The notes: generated by a model not told the origin, from the letters alone. A stretch of 64,000 nt of DNA from Pipra filicauda (GCF_003945595.2 NW_024104140.1:992001-1056000), one strand, 5' to 3'. Shown: positions 1-24,965, counted from the stretch's first letter. A program made the numbers and translations.

Positions 1-748
1 AAGACGTTTTTGGACAAATCTCCAAACATTAAAATGAGATAAAGTAATTCTTAGCATAAAATCATAGAATCGTAGAATGGTTTGGGTTGGAAGGGGGCAC
101 TGAAGATAATCTTGTTCCAACTCCCCTGCCGTGGGCAGAGACATCTTTCATTTAGACCAGGTTGCTCAGCGTCCCATCCAAGATGGCCTTGAAGACCTCC
201 AGGGACGGATATATCAACCGATTAGGTTTATACTGTATCATCCTCGACTTCGCCGGTGGAATTTTGTCTCTCGAGACTCAAGCGCTGCTTAAATACAGAG
301 AAAAACAAGCAGGCGGAAATACAAGTTTCTGGTCAGAAACGGGGCCGAGAGCGGCGGGCGGGCCAGAACAGCGGGGCAGTGACACACGGACGGCACAGCG
401 GGGACAGGACCGGGGACAGGACCAAAGCCAGGGCCCGCAGCTGACCCGCACAGCCCGGGCGCTCCGGGGGCGCTCCCTCGGCCGCGCCGGCCCCGGCCTT
501 TTGTTCGCCCGCCGCGGGGGCAGCGCTCGGGCGGAGCAAGGCCTCGCCGCGGGCACCCCCGGAGCGACAAGACAGGGCACGGACAAGGCGAGGCCGGTCC
601 CCCGGGGCCCCGCAGAGCCCGGCTCGGGGCGGGCTCCGGGGCGCGGCGCCTCTCCCGCCGCAGCGGGGCGGCGGGGGGGCGGGAGGCGCCCGGCGCCGCG
701 TCCCTGCGGCAGGGCCCAGCGCAGCGCGGGCGGGAGCGCGGCACTCAC
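1..748 (-). other. HOOK3: HOOK3 intron 1 (5' part)
   Basis: This is sequence between the HOOK3 exon 1 donor and the window edge. It contains the left half of the CpG island (about 290-748) and one CR1 fragment (61-206). I see no further HOOK3 exon. Confidence 0.8.
61..206 (-). mobile_element. CR1 LINE 3'-end fragment
   Basis: The plus strand reads as the reverse complement of a CR1 3' tail. It starts with the reversed terminal repeats (atagaatcgtagaatgg), followed by the reversed conserved 'lost in front of the poly-less tail' segment and the reversed 'caggttgctcag' block. It sits in HOOK3 intron 1, upstream of the CpG island. It is a 5'-truncated, inactive copy, as most avian CR1s are. Confidence 0.85.
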
Positions 749-1270
749 CCAGGTGAGGAGGCTCTCGCCCAGCTCGGCGCGCTCCAGGCTCTCCACGTTG
801 AACATGGCGGGGCTGCGGGGCCGCGGCCGGGTCGGTACCGCCGCTCCCGCCCCGCCCCGTCCCGGGCCGGGCGGTGGCGCCCACACGTCACCGCGCCCTG
901 ACGGGGCCCGGCCGCGCGCCTGCGCACGGCGGCCGCGGGGCGGGGCGGGGTCGCGGCGCGACCCGGCGGCGAGCGGGGCGGGGCCGGGCCGGGCCGGCGG
1001 CGAGCGGAGCTGAGGTACCGCGGGGGACTGCGGGGCCCGCCGGCCGCCCCCTGCGCCCGGCCAGGGCACCGGCGGGACGGAGAGGGGGGCGCGGCCCGCT
1101 CCCCTCCGCTGCGGGCCCGCCGCGGCACCTCCTGCGCCGCCAGCAGCGCTGCGGGAGGAGAGCTCGGCGCCCTTCCCTCCCCCCGGCTGTGTGTGTGCCC
1201 TCGGCTGCGGGCGCGGAGGAGCTGGTTGGGACAGGGTCCGGCGGGGCTGGGAGCGTGGGCTTGTGAGGGT
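290..1270. promoter_or_regulatory. CpG island, probable divergent HOOK3/RNF170 promoter
   Basis: About 1 kb is extremely GC- and CpG-rich with many GC boxes (GGGGCGGGG-type runs near 930-990). A CRE-like core, ACGTCA, lies at 885-890. An AACATGGCGG element at 801-810, which resembles the YY1 consensus, overlaps the HOOK3 start codon. HOOK3 is transcribed leftward from here and RNF170 lies to the right on the plus strand, matching the head-to-head arrangement known in mammals. The long reading frames across this block on both strands are by-products of GC richness. A GAG|GTACCG step at 1014/1015 could be the donor of a non-coding RNF170 exon 1, but transcript data would be needed to place the RNF170 start site. 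Confidence 0.8.
749..805 (-). CDS. HOOK3: HOOK3 coding exon 1 (partial gene)
   Basis: On the minus strand, ATG at 805 opens 19 codons, MFNVESLERAELGESLLTW, directly followed by a consensus donor GTGAGT from 748. This nearly matches the start of vertebrate HOOK3 (human begins MFSVESLERAEL). HOOK proteins link cargo to dynein-dynactin. The N-terminal Hook domain binds dynein light intermediate chain, and this exon encodes its first turn; the coiled coils and cargo-binding tail are encoded further left, outside the window. The exon lies in a CpG island in divergent orientation to RNF170. The remaining sequence down to position 1 is intron 1. Identification rests on the peptide match plus conserved synteny with RNF170 and THAP1. 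Confidence 0.93.
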
Positions 1271-1609
1271 GCTGCACCCACAGCGTCCTCCTGTGAGCGT
1301 GCTGTGGCTTGGCGTGTGGGTGGAGCGGCCCCTACGAGGTTTTATTCTCTTTCTGGAGCAGGAAATGACCCTGCACCCACGGAGGTTCTCCTGTTAGTGA
1401 AAGGGGCAGCCTCTGCAAGGTTTTCCTCTCTTCTTGTAGTCGAAAACAGCTTTGCACCCACAGACATCAGACATTCTTCTTTTAGTATCTAGTGTGGCTT
1501 GGTTCGAGGAAGGAGTGGCCTCTACGAGGTTTTCCTCTCTTTTTTGGAGTAGATGTTGACTTACTTTCAACAGAACTTGGCTCTAGTAAAAATTAAAGAA
1601 GAGAAAAGC

Positions 1610-1945
1610 TTCCAGTATCTGAAGGGAGCCTACGGGGAAGCTGGAAAGGGACTCTTCATCAGGAGCGGTAGTGATAGGGCAAGCAGTAATGGGTACAAAC
1701 TGAAAGAGGGGAAGTTTAGGTAAGATATCAGGAAGAAATATTTTGTCGTAAGTGTGGTGAGACAGTGGAACCGATTGCCCAAGGAGGTTGTGGGTGTCCC
1801 AACCCTGGGGGTGTTCAAGGCCAGGTTGGATAAGGCCTTGAGCAACCTGGTCTAGTGAGAGGTGTCCCTGTTCATGACAGAGAGGGTTGGGACTAGGTCG
1901 TCTTTAAAGTCCCTTCCAACCCTTAACATTCTAATATTCTATACT
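1610..1945 (+). mobile_element. CR1 LINE 3'-end fragment
   Basis: Typical CR1 3' sequence runs from a degenerate 'tatctgaagggagcctac' block, through 'gttgcccaaggaggttgtgggtg' and 'ttgagcaacctggtctag', to the terminal 'cccttccaaccc...attctaatattct' repeats. It is 5'-truncated and non-coding. It lies in the 5' non-coding region or intron of RNF170. Confidence 0.88.
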
Positions 1946-1965
1946 TAGCACTAGCTCCAAATGGT

Positions 1966-2176
1966 GACTAGGAAGAATTTCTTCACAGAAAGAGTGATTA
2001 GACATTGGAATGGGCTGCCCAGGGAGATGGTGGTGTCACCGTCCCTGGAGGTGTTTAAGGAAAGACTGGACATGGCACTCAGTGCCACGGTCTGGTTGAC
2101 ACGGTGGAGTTTGGTCATAGGTTGGGCTTGATGATCTCAGAGGTCTCTTCTGACCTAATTGATTATGTGTGATTCT
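1966..2176 (+). mobile_element. CR1 LINE 3'-end fragment (second subfamily)
   Basis: A second, more diverged CR1 tail directly follows the first. It has recognisable blocks 'ggaatgggctgcccagggag', 'gtccctggaggtgttta' and 'ttgggcttgatgatctcagaggtc', ending in 'tgtgattct'. The tail wording differs from the copy at 1610-1945, so the two are separate insertions rather than a duplication. Confidence 0.85.
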
Positions 2177-5100
2177 TCAGGTAATTCAGTTAATTTTTAA
2201 TCTCAAAGACAAGGAGTCTGTCTGTGGCCAGAGAGCTCCTGCTTCCTCACTATGCCCTGGCCAGAGGAGCTCTCCAGCATGCCATGAAGGGGTCACCTGA
2301 AGAGTTTGAGAAACTCTTTCTTGGTAGTCAGTTAAATTCTGGCCCATCTGAAGTTTGCAATGACAATGTGTGACATCATGATAAGTTCTGCAGTTCCCTA
2401 TCAGTTAACAGCTGGCCTGACATGCAACAGCATGGAGTACCAGGCACAGTGCACTGATAACAGCTGAGAATTGGATAAACAGCCAAGAAAAAAAGGGTTG
2501 CAAATGTAGAAGCTGCCGCTTTTTCCTCTGTTTCTCAGAGTTCTTCCATTAAATAAATTAGTAGCGTGGACAAAATCTGAGTGCTCCCTTTTTGTCAGCC
2601 TATTTTGAACTAAAATGTATTGTAGAAGCCATGAAAACTTTCAAGTCTTCCCACTAAAGTACCATCTGACTGATCTCATTGTATAACATGCCGTTTAAGT
2701 TATAAATCCAATCTACATTTAAAGGTAGCTTTCACATTTGGGAATGAGTTTTAAAGTCTTAGAAAGCTGCACAACTATAACGTTCCATTATAAGTTTTAA
2801 TGTGTGCTTTGAGCAATATGCTTGGTACTTTTGACAAACAGTGATTAACACAGGTATTTTTCATTAAGGTTTTCTGCCATATCTTCCTTTAGATCCCGTT
2901 TCCCACTGCTTTGCTTGTTGCCATGAGGTGTAGCTTGTATTTTGTTGACACAATCAAATACAGTAATTTTTTTTTGTCTTGATGCCTATTTTACATATGA
3001 GGTTGTATATGCCAGTGTTGCTTTCTATGATAAGGAATTCTTGGGCACTTTTCCTGGAAGAGATTTGAAGCCTCTACATTCTTAGCTGAAGCGTTACCGT
3101 ATTTCAGTAAACATTATTATAGTTAAGTGACAATATTTTCTTCTTCTTCCTGCCTGATCAGGGAAGTCAGATATCCAAAATGAAGGCGTTGTCAGGCTCT
3201 TCCTCATGCTCCTATCTGCATATGGATTCAGGTCCACCCTCTGGTTTGTTTACAACTCTATACCTTTTGGTATGTTTTAGCCTTAAAAAGCAGTGCAAGA
3301 CTTTGTTGGGAGTCATTTTAACAGGTCGTGCATCACCCAGACAGATACTCAAAGTAGTAACGCTATACAGGCCATTGAATTTGTCGTTTTTGCTTCAAGC
3401 CATCCATGTGGTTTCAAGCTCACGAGAAAAATATTTAGAGACTTTTTGTTTTCTCAATAGAATTTCCCTTACTGCATTGCATCTGGAATTCGTGTCTACA
3501 TTATTTTTAACTTGCAAAGCATGATTCCATCAGCAAAATAAAATATTTCTTTTTTTCTTCTTTCTTCTTTTCTCTTCAGGAAAAAATGTGCCTCAGAGAC
3601 TGCTGACCTCAGACCTTGCAGAAACCTGCTTTACCAGGCAAGTGCCTCAGTTGGTCAGTTCTTAAGGTAGACTGAACAAAACCATTATTTGCCTTCTGAA
3701 ATTGCTCTTACCCTCTTTTGGCAAGACTCTTTAGGCTTTTTCCTTTCTCTTTTGCAAAGAGCATGCATGCACATGAATGTACAGTCCTGAAAGCAAAGAT
3801 GGTTCACGGTGAAGATGTAACTGAATATTATATACAGCTGAGTGTGGCTGTAATTTCATTGTACCAGTTGAGCTAATTTGTAACTCTTAACAATCATGCA
3901 TTAACATACTACATGAAACCCTAGTAGGATGATCCCAAGTCAGTTTTAGCAATTTTCTCACAGAATGTATCTTCTGTTATATGTTGCTATATTTGATTTT
4001 TTTTTTTTTAATTTCACTTAGTAAATGTGTCCTTTAGATTTCTCCTCCTGATTTTTAAACTGTATGGAGATACTTAATATTAGAGATTGTTGTGTATGCT
4101 TTATTCAAGTAAGACTGTGCTCACAAAAATGAAAAGCTAATAAATTCTCTTTCCTTAGAACCGTTTCTTTGGAGTACACAATCCATCATTTCCATTGTTT
4201 CTGGTTTAGAGTGCTATATTTGCTTACATCACTATTTTGAAGTCCAACTTCAGTACACTGAAGAACCTGTATAAAATGTATCATCTCAGGATTTAGGCCA
4301 GTAAACTGATCTAGGATTTGGGCCAGTAAACTCATAGAGTCTTCAATACTTTTACTGTTAATCATGCTTATTTCATACCTGCTGTTGTTAACTCTTTCTG
4401 AATGCAGTCTGGGCGTGTCTTTGAGCTCTTATAGAAAGAGAGCATAAATAACTGTAAGATCCAGTTTGCTGGGTCAAATCCATTCACAGAGTCCTGTTCT
4501 CAACCACACGCAGTGGCCGTGACCTGTTACTAACCTGAAGCAGAAAGTAATTGGATAACATCTGATGGGAGAGATCTCAATTATTGCCCTACAGATAAGA
4601 ATTTGCCTTTATTGTGGGAACTTTTGTCTATTTTTCCCTGAAATGAAATATGCTAAATTTATGCCTTAGATATTTCAATATAAGCTAATATGTGTTCAGG
4701 AGGCGGATTACAGAACATGCTCTGTTTTAGTATGTTTAAATTCTTCGAAGTTGATTCGTGTTATCTAAAACAGGCCAATCTTATTAGAAACATGTTGATA
4801 CAAATTAAGCCAATTTTTAATTTATTTGTTTCTCATACCATGGAAGAAAATTTTGAGGATTTAAAGCCTTTTTGTTCTTGAGAAAGCGTGACTCACAATG
4901 TTTTACTAGTTGGAGATGAATTATCTTCTCCTGGAAAACACATGATCTCTACAAATTAAGCAGCATTTTTAAGGGGCAGAGATGATGTTTTTGCTAATAA
5001 AAGACAACAAAATGGCAAAAGGAATTGCAAGTTCTTATTTGCACACTAGCCCACCTTCACTGCCTTAACTTCATAATTTTTTCAAGTACTGATGGTGGCT

Positions 5101-8100
5101 GCCAGTACTGCATCAAGAGGAAGACACTCAAAATAAAACTGAAATAAGTGAAAAAAACCCAAATCCCATTGTTCCATCCCGTTCACTCCCAGCCTGTCCC
5201 CAAAAGGACATATTGTTATAGAGGTTACTTTTCTGATTTTGAGCAAATTGTACCAAACCCTCAAAGCCAATACAGTACAGTTAATAACGTGTAGGTTAAT
5301 AAAGTTAATGACTTGTATCTCACAGCAGTATTCCTTGTGTGTTACCTCACTGTTAATTTCTCAGACATCAAGAGAGCATCTTATTTCTTTTTCACTACAC
5401 TTGCACATTCCTTTGGTAGTGGGTTCTAAAACTCTCCATGGTTTTGAGAGTATATTAGCATATGGTACTTCCCTGATAAACTTGGAAAAGTTCAAATCCT
5501 TCAGAAAACTCTGGGAATACTGTCACTTTGGATAGCTGACAACAGGTATTTAGCATATCATGGTAAACACTGTATGGTTTTAATTTCTTTATGAGCCGTA
5601 GCATGGGATATCGTATCTGTGCTGTCTGTTGAACATTGAAAATTTTAATAATACTTTTCAAATCTGTAAAATTAAGAACTGATACATCCACAGTAGTGCA
5701 TTTCCTCATGCTCTGACATTTCCATGGGATCTGTATGGGTTTCCAAGAATGAAAGACGTCGTACTTGCGGTATTGCTTACAATGGCTCTCCTTTTCTTGC
5801 TTAAACCTGCATGCACTGTTCATACATAACCACAGAGGGGAAAAATGTAACTTTTGAAAGGTACGTAGATTCTTATTTGAAATGTAACTAAATTAATGTT
5901 ACGTTGTGTCAATGATCACTCCAGTTTGATAGTAGATAAGATGGTTTTCTGTTCAGATGGTTAGTTTCTGACAGTTTTTGCAAACAAAACTGCGTGATTT
6001 TGCAAACAGCAAATTGCATTCCTTTCTATTGCCAAGCATTTTGTGGGCAGTTCAGTCTGAGGTTGTTTACATTCTGTAGCTATCAGATAAACCTGATCCC
6101 AGTCTACGTACAGTGCTGCAATGTCAAGCTGTAACTTAGCTATCCCAAGTGGAATGGAGGAGTGATTCCTTGTCTTTTTTTTCTCTTTCTATATTGTTTC
6201 ACTTCAAGCAAGTGCCAATGATCTGAGGATAAGATGAAATAAAACTGGAAATTAAGTTTTAGGCCTCTTTATTGCTGTTTTTAATGTAGGAAAAAGGCCC
6301 AACATTTTTGTCAGTTTTTTTAAACTTTGCAAGTGATACTTTTAACATTCTGAAGTTGATTGTACGAATTCCAGTTCTGATGTGAGTATTGTTGGATGTG
6401 GCTTGGTTTTCGTCAACTAATTGGAACACAGGGCAGAATTGAGCTTTCATTTAAGAAAGCCATCCTTGTTAAATGGCTAAAAAGAGAAAAAGTATTAAGT
6501 ATAACCAATATATGGTTTTTATTGAATTAATATATACCTATAGTATGTAGGTTTTTATGATAAAGTCTGATTCTGGAAGTCTTCTCTGACATACAGTCTT
6601 TATGAATGCCGTTTGAAGACTGAAGCATGTTCATTACTTTATTTAAGAATTAAATCACCAATATCTTGCTTATTAGTTGTACCACCTGAAAGAGCACCTC
6701 TGCTAAACACAAGCACTACGAGGCAAGATTCCTCAGCAGCTATTTTAGTACTGTTACCTAGCCTACCACGCATGCAAACTGCTGCAGACGTCTTCATGGG
6801 CTGTTGTGGTTGCACCTTAAAAAACATGAACTGCAAGCTTGCAGTTCTAGATATTTTGTTTGAAAACATTCAAAACAAACTTGAAATCAGAAAATTCCTT
6901 CCTCCTTCAGGCAGACATTTTTTTCTAATAGTTTATTTTAACGTTGTTTTTCCTTGTAGCCACTGCTTTTTTAACATGCTAACTCAGAGATAACCGGAGG
7001 AGGAGGAGATTGTTACTGTCTCTAGTGAGGCTTGAATTCAGAGAAAGTATGTATTGGTCTTTTGAACTGATACCCTTCTGTTTGTAGTTCCTACACAATT
7101 GTGTAGTTCTACACAATTCACGTCAGCTCTCCTGTGCAATGATCTGATTCAGAAAAAGCACTAGAGATAATGAGGAAAATATGCTCAGCACTTGTTGGCT
7201 GTCCAGAAGCAGCAAGTAAGTTAAAATATGAACAAAATGAGCCTTTAGCATTGATAGCTTGTCTTCTCTAGAATTTAGTGATAGAAGCAGCTGGGCGTGA
7301 GACTGAGGCGGGGATTCCGCTCCCGCCTCTATACATCTTTGCAGTGTTGATACACAAGTGAAGAGGAAGTGTCTGAGGGAGTGGCGTCTTATGTAGCGAG
7401 AAAGACTTTGCAAGAATTCCCGTTGGACACTATGTTTGTGTGAAAATGGCTCTTGTAAAATCATGTATGTTGCAAAGTGAAGGGGCGAAGTAGATACAAA
7501 TAACTGGCGTTATGTGCAAGAAGGAAGAGAAGGTGAGGATCTGTGTGTTTCTTTTTCGGGTTCTGCTGGTAACTTTTGCACTGTAGTTTGGTATTTCAAG
7601 AAAAGTGCATGAGCAGAAATGAAGGCAAGCAGATGTAGTGAGTACTATTAATGGTAGGCAGATAAGGATTAAGAGTGTTGTTGCAAGGAATATACAGAGA
7701 GGGAGAGAGAGCTCCAGGTTGGATGTCTTGAAGGCTGTTCAGGGAAACTGAGTTAAGTTAGTGTGATATTGACAATACATATGTTGGTTTCAAAGTGCAC
7801 CAAGCAAAGGAAACCTTTCAGGTGTTAGCTAAGTCATCTGTATCTCTGCCACAGTGTGTATTTCTGAAAAAAAAAAAAAAAAGGAAAAGAAAAATTTTTC
7901 ATACTTCATGGGATATAGTTGTTCTTGGCATGTTGGTCTATTCTAACAGAACTAATGGAGGACAATGGAGGGATTAACACATACCAGTTCCCTGGCATTT
8001 ACTTCTGATTTTGTTCTGAGTGGTCAACCCAGAAATTACGATGTGACACTGTAAAAATTAGTGGAGTGGCGATGGTACTTAAGGAGAGAAAACATAAGAA

Positions 8101-10202
8101 CTGAAGGCACTAGAATGCACAGTTGTGGAAAATGACTGTCCCAGAATGGTGTATTGTAAGAGAGAGAATCCTCTTCAGGATTGGATGTGCAAAGAAATTA
8201 AGTATGCAGCTTGGGAATGCTGAGCTGGGGAGGCATCACAGCATCTAGTACAAATCCTCAGCACCAGGGAATTGCTGCTCAGAAAACTTACACAATATCT
8301 CCTTGTAGTTAAAGCCTCATGGCTTTAACTATAGGAATATAATTGTGTAATTAGCTATGCAGAGAAATGCTGTAACTCCTCATGTAGGCTGATGCTCCCA
8401 TGTAAGACCTTTCCACAAAGATCTGGTCTTTTATTCATTAGTATATACGAAACTTGTCTTAATACTGACCTACTTCAAACACGCCTGTTGATGAGTCACT
8501 GGTGTTCCACCTTCGGGAGAAGTTACTCTTTCCAAATACTAAATGACATTTCAGTAGTTAGACTATGACACAGTTGCTTATGGAAAGCTGTAATTAGCAA
8601 AAACTTATGACTGTAGTTACAGAAATAATAGTCTCAGTTCAGACTGGGACGCTTATGATAACTTAGTTTATTGTTTCACTTCATATATACTTCATTATTC
8701 CATTTTCGTTTTCACAGTGAAAACCCAAAAATATGACAATTAAAGGAATCTCCCCTTCATTCTCTATGAGTTTGCTCTGCTCTTATGGTGCTTTATTATG
8801 CTATACCACTTACCCTTTTTAACAATGCTGTTAGAATGTATCAGCTTTTCTTGTGTTGCTGCTACAAGAGGGCAGCCCCCACAAACTTAAGGAAGCGTGG
8901 AAAAAAAGCTCCACTGCTCATACTAGAGAAAATCTGAAGGGTGAGGCTAGCTGTCTTATGGAAAAGATGACACTTTCATATTAGCCATTGACTGGCATGT
9001 TGAAGTATTGCCAGGGTAGTCATTCCAGGTATCCACTAAAATCCTGATGACTTGTTATTTCATTTCAGTTTTGCAATTAATTCAGGGCCAGAGGGTGTCT
9101 GGTGATGTTTGCTACACAGCAAAGTTTAAATTAAAATATGACACATGGGCCGTGAAGTGTAGAGAAACACTGATGAAAGCTTTCAAGCTTAAGGCAAACA
9201 CACTGGACTGGGAAATAGAGCAAATGATACCTGTCTTACCTGCCTTCAGAAACTGATACTGGGATTTGATGTCAGCTCCATATGAAAAATGCTTCAACTG
9301 TGTATGGATATAGCTTCAGTATGACTTTTTATGTCATTCACCCTTCTGATTTCATAATATTCACAGCTGTTGTTTATTTCACTGTGATTGCAACAGGAAT
9401 GATGTAGCAGTGTGTTGGAAACTTATTTTATTTTGCAGGTCTCCAGCTGTAGGTTAGTGATGTAGCTTAATAAATGTTAGCATCTGCCAGTCATTCTGAT
9501 GGCTACATATGTGAAATTAATATAAAACAAATGAGTCTGACTAGGAAAGCCTGATAATACTCTTTTTTTTTTTTTTTTGAGTTCCACACATCTTTCCAGC
9601 TGAAGAATAGTAAAGCACAGATAAGACAGACAAAGTATAATATGCATTGGGTGATTCCTGTGTATGCAAATGGGCATTAAACACTAAAAACAGATAAACC
9701 CCAAATATTCTTTTTTCTTTATTCACTAAGTAGTGAAAATTAGGTTTCTGTGTTGGCGTAGCCTAGCAGGAATTATGTGATGTGTAATAACTAAAATGCT
9801 TGATAATGCAGAGTCATTATAAATTTTTTAAATAAACTCTCTTTAGAATATGTCCGATTCAGTAATGACCTATCTCTATGCAATTTATTTTGTAAAGATT
9901 CCCAGGTAAACTGAGAGTTTGTTGTTTTTTTTTTTAAATCTTTAAATCACAACACAGTCATTTAAGATCTGTTTGCTACTGCACAAGACCTTTACAGCAA
10001 GCTCAGTGTTAAGTAAAAATAGATCCATTCCTTCTTCCTTTACAGTTTTTCCCCCAGCAATGACTATTCTGTCGTTTCAGGAGTTTGTTGTGTATATGAA
10101 TAGATGAGTATATATATTGTTTGTAACTATGTTTATAATGTATGTGTGCACACGTGTGTCTTAATATTTATGTATATGTGTGTATTTCTTTTTACATTTT
10201 AG
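2177..10202 (+). other. RNF170 5' intronic/non-coding region
   Basis: This is about 8 kb of AT-rich sequence between the CpG island and the first coding exon of RNF170. It contains a candidate non-coding exon (3580-3637), a 20-bp tandem duplication (4289-4333), poly-A and poly-T tracts (7868-7884, 9562-9580), and a TG/TA-rich tract just before the first coding exon (10,085-10,195). I found no other coding exon. Confidence 0.6.
3580..3637 (+). other. Candidate non-coding 5' exon with GC-AG donor
   Basis: A long pyrimidine tract (about 3547-3577) ends in CAG at 577-579. It is followed by 58 bp and then CAG|GCAAGT, the optimal form of the rare GC-type splice donor. The segment contains a very short reading frame (an ATG, five more codons, TGA), so if included it would act as a uORF-bearing 5' UTR exon of RNF170. 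This is inferred from splice-site strength alone; RNA evidence would decide. Confidence 0.3.
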
Positions 10203-10209
10203 AGCTGTG

Positions 10210-21982
<11,773 letters not shown>

Positions 21983-22213
21983 AATGGACGAAAATGGCCC
22001 TAAAGCAGAGGCAGTTGTGGAATGTTTTAAAAAGAGAACTGTAGTGTAAGTATGATATGGCAAGGTGCCTGTGTACAATTTTAGTAGTAACAGTTTCTTA
22101 GCTGGTTGGCTCATATAAGTATGAAGGGTTGATACGTGGTGATGCTTAACTGGAATCTTTAATTTGTGCGTTTCATATGCTTCATAAGGAGGAGATTAGT
22201 TTTATTGTGTTGT

Positions 22214-22308
22214 AATAAACTACCTTCATCTACTTCCACCTGATGAACAGCTGTATCTAATCAAAGCAGGAAACACCTTTTTGGTGTGTTGTGGTTTGTG
22301 AAAATAAA
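22214..22308 (+). terminator. RNF170: RNF170 proximal polyadenylation signals
   Basis: Two canonical AATAAA hexamers follow the stop codon by about 230 and 320 bp (22214-22219 and 22303-22308). A further one lies at 22446-22451. Which are used cannot be told from the sequence. Confidence 0.55.
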
Positions 22309-24959
22309 ATTCTAGTAAAGGACTTCAAACAGTAAGTCCATTTGAGTGATCTAAACAAATGTAAGAAAATTCAGAAATTCTTCACAGTACAGTTGTCATG
22401 GCTAAATTGTTCGATGTCTTACTGTTGTGGGGTAGAGTTTTTTGAAATAAAAGTAGCTTTGTGTGTCTCTGTGGAAGAAGAAACCCAAAGACTGCATTAC
22501 AATTATCACCCCGCAGTTTGCTGTTGTCCAGATGCTTCACAAAAGCAAGGGTGACACCTCAGTGTTGCTTGAACTGCACTGTGTACAGTTGCATGCAATT
22601 CATACCATTTTGGTTTTGTGTTTGGGTATGTGCACAAGGTATCTGATCTACATTTTCTTTTTTGGTTGGTTGACTTGGATGTGGAGAGAAGGGGTTCTGA
22701 ATTACCTTGAAAAATATCTGTGATAAGGGACCACAAAAAAATCCTGGAAATGTTTTTAAAAATACCAGGGTATTAATCATCCCTAAAGCTGATCTTTTTT
22801 TTTTTTTTCATGTTGAATTTGAGCACAGGCTATCATAGTAATTTGAAAATACTTTCATTTTAAGCAGGGAACGCCACTAGAAAGGTCCAGGATGTGACAG
22901 ATCAATGTATTTTTTAGCTAGAAGAATGATGATTGCAATTTTATTTTAACTTCCTGAGTACTTGAAAGACAGTGAATTGACAGATGATTCTTAGCGTGTT
23001 TACATATATGAGACTTACAATGAAAGGGACCTTTTCACAATTTCAGTGTTTTCCCCATGCAGGTGTCTTTCCACACTTAGGCATGTGCAGGAAGATGATA
23101 GAGCTGGAACCTGAGGTGTCAGTGGTTGGGTGTGGAGATTGTCCTTCAGTGTCAGTGTTTTAAATGACATTCATTTAAAACAAAATTCTCTGATTCTTCA
23201 TTTGAAAACTTACTTTTGAAAATCCAGAGACATTCTACAAATTAACTGGAAAGCTAAATTTTTCTTTATTGCTGTTTGTTAGAGATGGGCAAGAAGAGAA
23301 AAGGGAAGTGCAACAAGGGTAGGAGGAGGACAGCTAGACAGAAAATTAAATTTTTGGAAACAAGTGCTGTTGGCTTTTGCAAACTCACTGTTCTTGAGCT
23401 TCTCAGTTGAGCTTTTCCCATTTTGTTGGCACTGCTAATGTATGGTGATGGTTTAGTGGCTACCTCAGTTAAAAGTCATTAAAATATTATTGAGTAAGCA
23501 TGGGATATTTATAAGCTGTTAGGTACATTTACAAAGCAAGATAGTGGTCTAGGATGTTAGGTAAGACAAGATTTCACAGTTTTGCTGGAAGTATTGTTTT
23601 GGGGTTTTTTTTGTTTTCCCGAGAAATCCAGCTGAGGGCAAACTCCAAAAATTTATTTTTAATTGAGTAAATTTAACGCCCCCTTTTCTCCTGGAGTTTA
23701 ACTTGTAGGTCTGTTTAGAGAAGAGTGTGAACTGCTGTTGTACAATAACTGGAGTCCATTCACAGAATTTGTTGATCTAATATCTCCTCCATACTTTTAC
23801 CCTATGATTGTGTTTCTCATTTTCCCGTGGTTTTCTAAATCCAGAGTGGATATAGATGCACATGAACCTGCTTGCTGATTTGTGTTCTTTGAGCTTCCCA
23901 ATCCCACACGCTACTGTGAAGTTCATGCGGAAATATGCATCCAGTCTAAGGGGTCTGCTCCTGAAGAGCAGACCTTCTGGCGTACCTTTAGTCATACACA
24001 AACCACATCTGAATGCCTGTATGAAATTTCCCCATGTTCCTTTTCTTCAGTACATTTCTGATGGCCAGAAAGGTTTCACTCAGAGGCTTCTGCTTACTTT
24101 TGAATATTGGGTAACATTGTAAGCTTAAATTCAACACATTAAATGCTTGACAGAATTAGGACCATCCTTCTTTTTCACCAATACGCGTGCTTGCTTGTGG
24201 ATACTCTTTTTTTGGTCCTGCAAGCTGGTGACAAGCAGTATTATGACTTGCTCAGGCCTTTTTGTGTAATGTGAAGATGCATCTGTCCTGCAGCGTCTGG
24301 CTGCTGCTCCTTTACACAAATCTGAAATAGCTGTAAATTAGCTGTCTTGGGCACTTATCTTGAACTTAACCTAAGCTCTAGAGCTCCCAAGAAGCTGAAG
24401 ATTAAAACATGAGCGTGTGTTATTCCTGAACTGTGTGCTGCCAAGTTGTTCTGGCAGCAGCGTTAAAGGTAAGGGCTAGAGCTGAGCCCTGGCTTCAGGA
24501 TGTGAAGAAAATATGTGTTGCTGTGTGCTTGGTTTTGTCTCCTGGGATGGGGTAGGCGTGTCACTGGAGGGGGGGGGGGCGGGAAGAAAAAAATGGAAAA
24601 CTGTATCAGGAAGAGGTACGGAGATAAAATACAGTCCTTAAATGATGACAGTGTCACCAAAAACCTTTGTGAAATACATGATTGTTCCAGCAATATTAAC
24701 AAGGAGGAAAACAGAAGTTATATTTAATAGCTCTTACACAGTAACTTGTAGCATCTTGAGGCCTAATGGTCATCGCTGTACAGAGCGATCCGTTTCTGTG
24801 CTGTTCGTGTGCCACACCAGTGATGTCTGTGAGGACCAGGCAGAACGGTGTGGTTTGGGGATACAATTTTGCTGTAAGTTTCATAGAACTGTAGCAGTAT
24901 GTTACACTAGATTTTTAAGACAAAAGGATATAAAACTACTTGTTGTTACTTTTAATGAT

Positions 24960-24965
24960 AATAAA
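24960..24965 (+). terminator. Possible distal RNF170 polyadenylation signal
   Basis: An AATAAA in AT-rich sequence is followed by T-rich sequence. Use of this site would give a 3' UTR of about 3 kb for RNF170. The 22.3-25.0 kb stretch has no recognisable coding exon, which is compatible with a long 3' UTR but does not prove it. Confidence 0.3.

Noticed and set aside
162..1281. Several long open frames on both strands near the HOOK3 promoter
   Set aside because: All are produced by GC-rich sequence. Only the 19-codon HOOK3 exon has homology.
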